A stretch of DNA of 16,420 nt, from the NCBI GenBank assembly GCA_038240835.1, contig JBBRGJ010000062.1, positions 1 through 16,420 on the forward strand. Direction: 5' to 3'. Numbering within the stretch: the stretch's first letter is position 1; each line of letters starts with the position of its first letter. The stretch comes from JBAXTE01 sp038240835 (lineage in GTDB: Bacteria; Bacteroidota; Bacteroidia; Bacteroidales; WCHB1-69). Below, piece by piece: positions 7,357 through 13,549 of the stretch. The translations under genes were made by a program, and so were the position numbers. The notes beneath the pieces were generated by a model. The model was not told the DNA's origin. It saw only the letters and a list, made by a program, of their open reading frames with translations, and made no database searches.

Positions 7357-8373
7357 TTATTTTTTCGATTGAATATAGCTATTCAACTCATCTTCTGAGC
7401 TCGAAAAACTCAATACATCATTTACTAGGTAGTATTTGTTTTTTTCGAATGTAAAATCATACGCAAATTTTAAATACTCTAATTTGTTGTCTTCAAAACT
7501 AAACTCTTTAGCAATCTCTTTGATTTGCAATACAGAAAGGCAATTTGATTCAGTAATTTGTTTTGCAAGGGTTAGTTTTCCATCGGCAAAAGGTGATTTT
7601 TTTACTTGTGCTTTCGCATCATTAAAATCACCTGCAGGCATTGCTGAGTAACAACCTCTTGTTTGGTTTGGATTATTTGGATGTTTTTGAATCTCTCTAG
7701 ATTCTGTTTTTGGTTGAGGTGTTACAACTCGCTCTACATTTGTATTGTTTCCAGTTCTAGTGGTAGTAGTTGTTGTAGTGGTAGAACTTGTAACAGTTCC
7801 TTGTCCGTTGGGAATATTCATGTTCATGTTGAAATCTACACCTAGCTCTGGATCTTTTATGGTGATATTTGCACCATTTTGTCCCATCCCAACGTTGGTT
7901 TGTGTTTGTCCGGTTGTCGTTGTTTGATTCATTCCATTATTACTAATTCCTACATTAGCTTGAATCGGTTCCTCTTTTGGTTGAACCACTTCGTTGTTGC
8001 TCCTGTTTTCGGTCACTTTCACATTTCCCTCATTTACAGGATCCCAGCTAATGATAGATAATCCATACGAGTTTTTCTTCTTACGAAGTTCGTAAGTGAT
8101 ATTGCACATTTTTTCGTCGACATCTATCATTTGAATTTGGTTGTCAATAGAGGTCATGCTCTCATCGTCGATGATTACTTTTACCTTGAAATATTTATCG
8201 GCAATGTCTGTAATCACGACATTTGTGGCGGCTTCTTTGTTCTGTTTTACTCCGTTTTTAATTACCCAAATTTTCTCTCCCTCTTTGGTGTAAATGGTTA
8301 AACTCCCTTTTATTTGAGCATAACTTGCCGTGAAAAAGAGTGCTAAAATTGACGTTATAATAATTTTTTTCAT
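7357..8373 (-). CDS. Secreted protein with C-terminal DUF4476-like domain
   Basis: I recognise no named gene. The ATG at 8373 gives 338 residues; a GTG one codon earlier is less likely. Residues 1-19 are a signal peptide ending SYA, so the protein is exported. Residues 20-118 form a beta-rich domain, followed by a low-complexity linker (about 119-238) with Asn, Gln and Gly, two related segments (NVGISNNGMN at 140-149, NVGMGQNGAN at 160-169) and eight consecutive Thr at 198-205. Residues 241-337 match the DUF4476 pattern: a MPAGDF start, GKLTLAKQ, FSFEDNKLEYLKFAYD, then NKYYLVNDVLSFSSSEDEL. Cys241 and Cys278 in this domain might pair. It lies 18 bases after the preceding secreted gene and is last in the operon. 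Confidence 0.8.
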   Translation of the reverse strand: MKKIIITSILALFFTASYAQIKGSLTIYTKEGEKIWVIKNGVKQNKEAATNVVITDIADKYFKVKVIIDDESMTSIDNQIQMIDVDEKMCNITYELRKKKNSYGLSIISWDPVNEGNVKVTENRSNNEVVQPKEEPIQANVGISNNGMNQTTTTGQTQTNVGMGQNGANITIKDPELGVDFNMNMNIPNGQGTVTSSTTTTTTTTRTGNNTNVERVVTPQPKTESREIQKHPNNPNQTRGCYSAMPAGDFNDAKAQVKKSPFADGKLTLAKQITESNCLSVLQIKEIAKEFSFEDNKLEYLKFAYDFTFEKNKYYLVNDVLSFSSSEDELNSYIQSKK

Positions 8374-8391
8374 CACTAATATTTTTATTTA

Positions 8392-9684
8392 TTACTTAGA
8401 TTTTTTTGTAACTGGTTTTGCTTTCAACTTTGTTGTTGGTTTTTTTGTCTTTGAAGTACCTGGAGTTTCTGGTTTTAAAACAGGCTCAACTGGCGCTTTA
8501 GTTGGAGTTATCTCTTCTGTTTGCGTTTTAGAAACATTGTCTAATTCTGGAATTTTCACACTTTGAGGTGCAAATGATATTTGGCGACCATAGATTAATC
8601 GGACATCCATTCGTTTGTCTTTGAAAAATGGTATTTGATCTGCATAATCTAAAACTGCATCTGCCAATTCATCTGGTTTTTTTCTAAATGTGCAATTTAA
8701 TTTAGAGTAATTGTCAAAAGCAACAATTTCTAGTTGTCCGCCAAAATTAGCATCTGCTTTTAATTTGCCTCTCAAATCGCGGAAATCTCTAAACGATCCC
8801 GATGCGTAAAATCTTAATTCAAATGGAGTTCCATTGTTTACCCAATCGCCAATGTATGAGTTAAAAACTCCTAATAATTTGTCTATATTGTCGTTTACCG
8901 CTTGTGCAATTCCAGAAATCATCGCACTTTTTGCATCCCGAGCACTGTTCCAGTTACTCTCCATGATGATCGTTCCTAATCCCTCTGCGGTACAGTTGTC
9001 ATAAGCTTTTACTTCGATGATTACTTTTGACGAGTTTCGAGTGTCGAAAGCTTCACTTTTTGAAATTACCGAAATTTTGCTGATTCTGATTATAAATTGA
9101 GCATCTGCTTTAAAACCTAAGTTTTGAACATAAGTCTCTTCTTTAAAATCTCCTGATTCTTGACCAATTCCTTGGGCTTCTTTTTTCAGACTTTCAAACC
9201 TTGTTTTCTCAATGTAACGATATTTTCTTTTCGATAATGCTTCATTGATGCGCTCGGTGACGTAATCGTAATTTTCAATCTCCTCTTTGGCAATATGTCG
9301 TGGATCGTACATGGCCATAAAACGAACGCCGCCAATGGATTTTGTAAGTAAATTAATGTCCGCTTTTAATGGGTTTAAACTCACCACTGCGCTGACAATT
9401 ACCTCAAATCGATCGGGAAATGGAGTCTCTTTTATTACTTTATAGCTTGCGATATATCCTTCGGTTTTGGTAGAAATAGCATCGGATAAAACCATGAAGT
9501 TCTCTACTTTTGTTTCCGAACTAACTGCCACGCCCACTGCTTGTCCCACTGCAGCACGAAGTGCATCCTGAATAGCATCTTCGCGTTTTAATCCTTGTCC
9601 TTTTACTTCAACGGTGGTTGTCTCTTGCGACCAAGCAGCCATTGAGATAAAAGACAGAATAAATAATATTATAATTTTCTTCAT
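8392..9684 (-). CDS. Secreted protein with FlgT/LPP20-like N-terminal domain
   Basis: No named gene is recognised. The 430-residue product has a signal peptide (1-19, ending AWS before Gln20) and no lipobox. Residues 24-110 fit the pattern shared by FlgT N-terminal and LPP20-type domains: VEVKGQG, a helix with KREDAIQDALRAAVGQAVG, then VSSETKV. Residues 119-205 (start GGVRFMAMYDPRHI) may be a second alpha/beta domain like the middle domain of FlgT. Residues 287-372 form a third folded part. The tail (380-430) is Pro, Thr and Lys-rich and very basic at its end. No flagellar gene is nearby, so a flagellar role is unlikely. It is the middle gene of the operon, 21 bases after the gene before it. 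Confidence 0.75.
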   Translation of the reverse strand: MKKIIILFILSFISMAAWSQETTTVEVKGQGLKREDAIQDALRAAVGQAVGVAVSSETKVENFMVLSDAISTKTEGYIASYKVIKETPFPDRFEVIVSAVVSLNPLKADINLLTKSIGGVRFMAMYDPRHIAKEEIENYDYVTERINEALSKRKYRYIEKTRFESLKKEAQGIGQESGDFKEETYVQNLGFKADAQFIIRISKISVISKSEAFDTRNSSKVIIEVKAYDNCTAEGLGTIIMESNWNSARDAKSAMISGIAQAVNDNIDKLLGVFNSYIGDWVNNGTPFELRFYASGSFRDFRDLRGKLKADANFGGQLEIVAFDNYSKLNCTFRKKPDELADAVLDYADQIPFFKDKRMDVRLIYGRQISFAPQSVKIPELDNVSKTQTEEITPTKAPVEPVLKPETPGTSKTKKPTTKLKAKPVTKKSK

Positions 9685-9705
9685 AACATTTGTCTTGATA
9701 TTTTA

Positions 9706-10794
9706 TTAAAGTACTAAGGCTAGGGCAAATTTCCCAATCGTGGAAGCTACTTTTCCTATCTTCGCCCAATTTATTTTGTTCTTAACAGCAGAAGTATCCA
9801 CTTTTATTTTTCCATCTGCAGATTCAATCACATTAAGAACTTCAACTCCTTTTTTTAGACCAAATGCTTCTAAGATGGATTTGCCTGCAGAGACAATTTT
9901 TGGAAATTTTCCTTTTTTAGGATCGTAAATTTTGCTGTAATCAATCAATACATTCCCTTTTTCATCGGTGATGATTGGAAACATCGAAGGATCATATTTT
10001 TTTCCATTAAAATTGATGGCCAAATTGCTCATGTCGGTAATTTCTGTTCCAGCAACTCCAGTTTCTTGTGAATTTCCTTCGGTAGTAATGGGTTGCATGG
10101 TAGAGTTCATTTTCTTCATCACCTGATCGTGAAGTACTGGAGCTAACCCTTTTTGGTCGTACATGGGTATACGCATTGTTACGGTTATTATACCTTCTTT
10201 TTCGATTGCTTCGCCTACTTGTGTAGCGTTTTTAATCACTCCATCCACTCTTGAGTATATGTAATCGTAGGTTGCAATCATGTCTTGTACTTTGGTCTCC
10301 GAAGTTACTTGTACGCCTTTGGTGATCTCTAATAAATTTCGTTGTGCATCTACAATGGCTCCACGTTTAGCCATCAACTTAGCTTGAGCAATGTTTTTAA
10401 ATCGTAAAGTGTCAATTACTGATTCTCCCTTTGCTTCTATAAATTGGTTGGTCCAATCTACTTTTCCTTTTGGAAGTTCGTCTACAATCGGTTCAAAAGG
10501 AACTGTAACTTCTGCTTCGCCACTACCAAAAGTGATGGAATCTTTTACTCCTGGATTTTTTACCCCTGGATCGGCAACTACTAAAGGTTTAGTTGGTTTA
10601 GTCTCTTTGTCTACTACTTTTTCTTTTTTCTCTTTTTTGGGCTTTTTAACTACCTTAGTGGGCTGGTTTTTTTCTTTTTGGGTGGGAGAGGTTTTTGTCG
10701 TTTGTCCTGATGCAGTGGAAACATTGAATGTGATTCCAATTATAAACAGCATGACCATAAATTGATTTACTCTTTTAAATGTTTTAGCTCTCAT
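9706..10794 (-). CDS. Secreted protein with Lys/Pro-rich linker and LPP20-like domain
   Basis: No named gene is recognised. The 362-residue product begins with a basic stretch and a hydrophobic helix (about 12-28, ending TASG before Gln31), best read as a signal peptide, although a membrane anchor is possible. Residues 31-75 are a strongly basic Lys/Pro/Thr linker, which could contact the cell wall or outer-membrane lipids (inference). Residues 115-215 carry the LPP20-like pattern: FIEAKGE, a helix with MAKRGAIVDAQRNLLEITKG, VTSETKVQDM. A second conserved-looking block, NGKKYDPSMFP (263-273) to DYSKIYDPKKGKFPK (285-299), follows, and the C-terminus (343-362) is hydrophobic and amphipathic. 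It is the first gene of the operon. Confidence 0.75.
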   Translation of the reverse strand: MRAKTFKRVNQFMVMLFIIGITFNVSTASGQTTKTSPTQKEKNQPTKVVKKPKKEKKEKVVDKETKPTKPLVVADPGVKNPGVKDSITFGSGEAEVTVPFEPIVDELPKGKVDWTNQFIEAKGESVIDTLRFKNIAQAKLMAKRGAIVDAQRNLLEITKGVQVTSETKVQDMIATYDYIYSRVDGVIKNATQVGEAIEKEGIITVTMRIPMYDQKGLAPVLHDQVMKKMNSTMQPITTEGNSQETGVAGTEITDMSNLAINFNGKKYDPSMFPIITDEKGNVLIDYSKIYDPKKGKFPKIVSAGKSILEAFGLKKGVEVLNVIESADGKIKVDTSAVKNKINWAKIGKVASTIGKFALALVL

Positions 10795-10838
10795 AAGTCT
10801 ATTTTTTTTATTACTAAATATTTTTCTGTTTTAGCGCA

Positions 10839-10869
10839 TAAAGTTACAATTATTTTTAGAATACGCAAA
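10839..10869 (-). promoter_or_regulatory. Bacteroidota-type promoter of the three-gene secreted operon
   Basis: Read on the - strand, TTTG (10869-10866) is followed by exactly 19 bases and then TAACTTTA (10846-10839). This fits the known Bacteroidota pattern TTTG-N19-TAnnTTTG with only the last base differing. It lies 44 bases before the ATG at 10794, so a leader of roughly 35-40 bases is expected. Confidence 0.65.
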
Positions 10870-10929
10870 ATTATTATTATTCCTATTAAAAGTGTTTGTT
10901 TTTGAAAGAGGGTTTTACTTCTTTTAAAA

Positions 10930-11880
10930 CTATCTTTTGATGTTGTTTAATTTGTCCAGAAGTGCTGGTAACATACGCACTGCAACCATTTCTCTCCATT
11001 TTAGCGGAGCTTCTATGGCAGGAATTCCAAAGTAAACTTTCCCTTGAGGAGAAGTATTTTTGTCGATGGCTGATGTGGCCAATATGGTTGTTCCTTTTGC
11101 AATTACAATTTCTTTGTTGATGGATACATTTGCCCAAATTAGACAATCATCTTCGATAACGGTAACTCCGGCAATCATCGTGTTGGCTCCAATTAAACAA
11201 TTTTTGCCAATGCGTGTGTCGTGACCCACATGCGCGTGGTTGTCAAATTTTGTCCCTGCACCTATAATAGTATTTGAAGAAACGCCTTTGTCGATAGTGC
11301 ATAATGCGCCAATTTCTACATCGTTTTCGATGATAACTCCACCACAGGAGATCATTTTATCCCAAGATTCGGTTCTTTTTTTAAAGTAATAAGCATCTGC
11401 TCCAATCACACAATTGGCATGGATAATCACATTGTCGCCAATCTCTGTATAATCATAAATGGATACATTGGAATGGATGATGCAGTTGTTGCCAATTTTC
11501 ACTTGGTTGCCCACAAAAACACCGGGTTGTATAATCGTATTTTTGCCGATGGTGGCGGTGGAGCTAATGGGCTGATTGGCGGGAAGAAATGTCCTGAAGT
11601 GCGAAACAACTGTGTTGTAATCTTTAAACGGATCGTTGGAAATTAGTAAAACTTTTTCGCTTGGGCAGGGAACTTCTTTGTTTATTATAATTAAGGTGGC
11701 TTTAGAATCTAGGGCTTTTTGGTAATATTTTGGGTGATCTACAAATGTAATATCTCCAACCTCTACATTATGAATCTCATTGATTCCAGAAATAATACAT
11801 TTTTCATCTCCAATGATAGAAATATCACCCGAAATAATATCTACAATTTGCTGAACACTATGGTTGCTATTAAACTTCAT
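10930..11880 (-). CDS. LpxD-like UDP-acylglucosamine N-acyltransferase paralogue
   Basis: This 316-residue left-handed beta-helix acyltransferase resembles LpxD, which adds a 3-hydroxyacyl chain to the 2-amino group of UDP-3-O-acylglucosamine. An in-frame ATG at 11961 was rejected because it lies inside the efp terminator. Residues 1-100 look like the LpxD N-terminal uridine-binding domain; hexapeptide repeats run from about 107 to 270. The stretch NHAHVGHD contains His220, aligning with the LpxD catalytic His. Differences from the lpxD in this window (15070-16095) are DAYYF for DGFGF, DKGVSSNT for DRATLGST, and Glu257 where that LpxD has His278. It is therefore a divergent paralogue, perhaps with another acceptor. 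Its position after efp is known in Flavobacteriia-like genomes. Confidence 0.85.
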   Translation of the reverse strand: MKFNSNHSVQQIVDIISGDISIIGDEKCIISGINEIHNVEVGDITFVDHPKYYQKALDSKATLIIINKEVPCPSEKVLLISNDPFKDYNTVVSHFRTFLPANQPISSTATIGKNTIIQPGVFVGNQVKIGNNCIIHSNVSIYDYTEIGDNVIIHANCVIGADAYYFKKRTESWDKMISCGGVIIENDVEIGALCTIDKGVSSNTIIGAGTKFDNHAHVGHDTRIGKNCLIGANTMIAGVTVIEDDCLIWANVSINKEIVIAKGTTILATSAIDKNTSPQGKVYFGIPAIEAPLKWREMVAVRMLPALLDKLNNIKR

Positions 11881-11923
11881 TATTCCCCCGTTTATTCGTA
11901 TTTCCCCTGATTTATTAACCCCT

Positions 11924-11965
11924 AAAAAAAAGTGGTTGCCTCGATTCTCAAGAACAACCACTTTT
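11924..11965 (-). terminator. Intrinsic terminator of efp
   Basis: On the - strand AAAAGTGGTTG (11965-11955) and CAACCACTTTT (11938-11928) form a perfect 11-bp stem with a 16-base loop, and the T run continues to 11924. It begins nine bases after the efp stop and points towards the LpxD-like gene, which probably needs its own promoter or read-through. Confidence 0.8.
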
Positions 11966-11973
11966 AATAAAAT

Positions 11974-12540
11974 TTATTTTACTCGCTCAGAATATCTGTT
12001 GGTGCGTGTATCTACTTTAATTTTCTCACCTATTTCAATAAAAAGTGGAATCATTACCTCCGCTCCGGTCTCTACCGTTGCTTTTTTTAGTGCGTTGGTT
12101 GCAGTATCTCCTTTTATGCCAGGTTCTGTGTATGTAACCACTAAGTCAACAAATGGAGGAAGATCACAAGTCATCGGACTTTCTGTGTCTACGTGATATA
12201 ATATTTCTACAATCTGACCCTCTTTCAAAAGACCTGAGTTGTTAATCATTGATTCTTGAATAGTAATTTGCTCAAAAGTCTCTTCGTGCATAAAATTATA
12301 ATCAGTATCACCCTCTTTATATAGATATTGGTATGGGCGACGTTCTACTCGTGTAACGTCAATTTTTGCACTTGCTGGAAATGTGTTTTCTAACACTCGT
12401 CCTGTTTTTAAACTTTTCAATTTTGTGCGAACAAATGCTGCTCCTTTGCCTGGTTTTACGTGCAAGAACTCTACAACAATAAATATGTCATTATTAAATT
12501 CGATGCAAAGACCATTTCTAAATTCTGAAGTTGAAGCCAT
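11974..12540 (-). CDS. efp: Translation elongation factor P (EF-P)
   Basis: EF-P binds the ribosome between the P and E sites and relieves stalling at polyproline stretches. The ATG at 12540 gives 188 residues, the typical length; an upstream in-frame start at 12582 would add 14 unlikely residues and would overlap the -7 element. Three beta domains are expected: a KOW-like N-terminal domain (1-64) with the loop VKPGKGAAFVR (28-38), whose tip lysine Lys32 is the usual site of modification, a middle OB domain (about 65-127), and the C-terminal OB domain ending DTRTNRYSERVK. No modification enzyme gene (epmA, earP, ymfI) is in the window. It has its own promoter-like element and its own terminator. 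Confidence 0.97.
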   Translation of the reverse strand: MASTSEFRNGLCIEFNNDIFIVVEFLHVKPGKGAAFVRTKLKSLKTGRVLENTFPASAKIDVTRVERRPYQYLYKEGDTDYNFMHEETFEQITIQESMINNSGLLKEGQIVEILYHVDTESPMTCDLPPFVDLVVTYTEPGIKGDTATNALKKATVETGAEVMIPLFIEIGEKIKVDTRTNRYSERVK

Positions 12541-12579
12541 ATTAATTTTTTTTATTAAGATAATTAAGTCGTCAATTGG

Positions 12580-12587
12580 CAAATTTA
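12580..12587 (-). promoter_or_regulatory. -7 element of a probable efp promoter
   Basis: On the - strand TAAATTTG (12587-12580) matches TAnnTTTG exactly, 39 bases before the efp ATG. The expected upstream TTTG is not present at the 19-base spacing; a T-rich run lies there instead, so the -33 part is weak. Confidence 0.5.
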
Positions 12588-12621
12588 CAAAAAAAAATGC
12601 TTTTTAGACTAAAAATCTTCA

Positions 12622-12662
12622 TATATAAAAAAAGGAAGAGCAAATATTCCTTCTTTTATATA
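12622..12662 (-). terminator. Intrinsic terminator of the lpxC/fabZ-lpxA transcript
   Basis: On the - strand the arms at 12662-12647 and 12637-12622 pair over 16 bp, including one G-T pair, around a 9-base loop. The GGAA/TTCC core is followed by a run of T residues. It lies about 95 bases after the lpxA stop and upstream of efp, separating the two units. On the + strand the G-T pair becomes an A-C mismatch, so the - direction is favoured. Confidence 0.65.
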
Positions 12663-12691
12663 GTTTTTCGAATGTCAAGTAGAAATAGTAT

Positions 12692-12746
12692 GTTTGAAAA
12701 ACAAAATGCCAAATTCGAGACTTTCAAACGAATAAGTTGGCGTTTT
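12692..12746. repeat. Two interlocked inverted repeats (pseudoknot-like order)
   Basis: GTTTGAAA (12692-12699) pairs perfectly with TTTCAAAC (12722-12729). AAAATGCCAA (12703-12712) pairs with TTGGCGTTTT (12737-12746) with one T-G. The arms alternate in the order A-B-A'-B', the order of an H-type pseudoknot. The element sits between the lpxA stop (12758) and its terminator. Whether it folds is unknown. Confidence 0.4.
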
Positions 12747-12757
12747 CTAATCAATCA

Positions 12758-13540
12758 CTATTTAGATTCGTAGCCTTTCATGATACCACGTTCCGACTTG
12801 CTTATGAATGAGAGAATCATCTCGCGCTCAGGACTGTCGGGCATTGTTTCAAGAACTTGTTTTACGCCACGAGAAATATTCTTGTTTTGTTGGAATAGAA
12901 TTCGGTAGATGTTGTGTATTTGACTAATGCTTTCTGCCGAAAATCCTCTTCGTGTCAATCCGATTGAGTTGATGCCCACATAAGAAAGTGGCTCTCTTGC
13001 AGCTTTTACGAAAGGTGGCACATCTTTACGAACCAACGATCCGCCAGAAATCATTACATGTGAGCCAATGTTTACAAATTGATGGATGGCACTCATTCCG
13101 CCGATAATGGCAAAATCATCAATGTTTATATGTCCTGCCAATGTTGCACAGTTTGCAAGGATACAATTGTTTCCTATAATGCAATCGTGAGCAATGTGAA
13201 CATAAGCCATTAATAAACAGTTTTTTCCCACTTCACTCTTCATGGCAGCAATGGTTCCTCTGTTTACCGTTACACACTCTCTGATGATAGTGTTGTCGCC
13301 AATAATGGCTGTCGTTTTTTCACCTTTATACTTTAAATCTTGGGGAACGGCTGATATTACGGCTCCTGGAAAAATCTTTACATTGTTTCCAATGCGAGCT
13401 CCATTCATTATATTTACATTGGAAGCAATCCAACAGCCTTCGCCAATTACAACATCTTCTTCGATGGTTGTAAAAGCATCGATCGAGGTATTGGCTCCAA
13501 TTTTAGCGTTTGGGTGAATATTTGTAAGTTGATGAATCAT
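12758..13540 (-). CDS. lpxA: LpxA, acyl-ACP--UDP-GlcNAc O-acyltransferase
   Basis: LpxA catalyses the first step of lipid A synthesis, transferring a 3-hydroxyacyl chain from ACP to the 3-OH of UDP-GlcNAc in the cytoplasm; it works as a trimer. The 260-residue protein is of normal length. Left-handed beta-helix hexapeptides run through about residues 1-185, interrupted by a loop with PQDLKYKG (66-73). The catalytic region reads AYVHIAHDC, so His118 corresponds to E. coli His125 and His115 to His122. A conserved GGMSAIHQF (about 146-154) and DVPPF follow, then a helical C-terminal domain. In the loop GGSLVRKD, a Leu seems to sit where E. coli has the chain-length ruler Gly173; this is aligned by eye. 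It follows lpxC-fabZ by nine bases. Confidence 0.97.
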   Translation of the reverse strand: MIHQLTNIHPNAKIGANTSIDAFTTIEEDVVIGEGCWIASNVNIMNGARIGNNVKIFPGAVISAVPQDLKYKGEKTTAIIGDNTIIRECVTVNRGTIAAMKSEVGKNCLLMAYVHIAHDCIIGNNCILANCATLAGHINIDDFAIIGGMSAIHQFVNIGSHVMISGGSLVRKDVPPFVKAAREPLSYVGINSIGLTRRGFSAESISQIHNIYRILFQQNKNISRGVKQVLETMPDSPEREMILSFISKSERGIMKGYESK

Positions 13541-13549
13541 AATCGATTT

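Noticed and set aside
7142..7372. A 76-codon + strand frame through the repeat and terminator region
   Set aside because: It runs through tandem repeats, a hairpin and a terminator, and the product is a basic low-complexity sequence; no support as a gene.
8392..9684. Annotation as a flagellar FlgT protein
   Set aside because: Only the N-terminal domain pattern is shared; no flagellar genes are present and the same domain occurs in many non-flagellar exported proteins.
11881..11961. A 27-residue N-terminal extension of the LpxD-like protein
   Set aside because: The extension is encoded by the terminator of efp and gives residues without resemblance to LpxD; the ATG at 11880 begins the typical N-terminus.
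12541..12582. A 14-residue extension of EF-P from an upstream in-frame start
   Set aside because: EF-P from the ATG at 12540 has exactly the usual 188 residues, and the upstream start would lie inside the likely -7 element.
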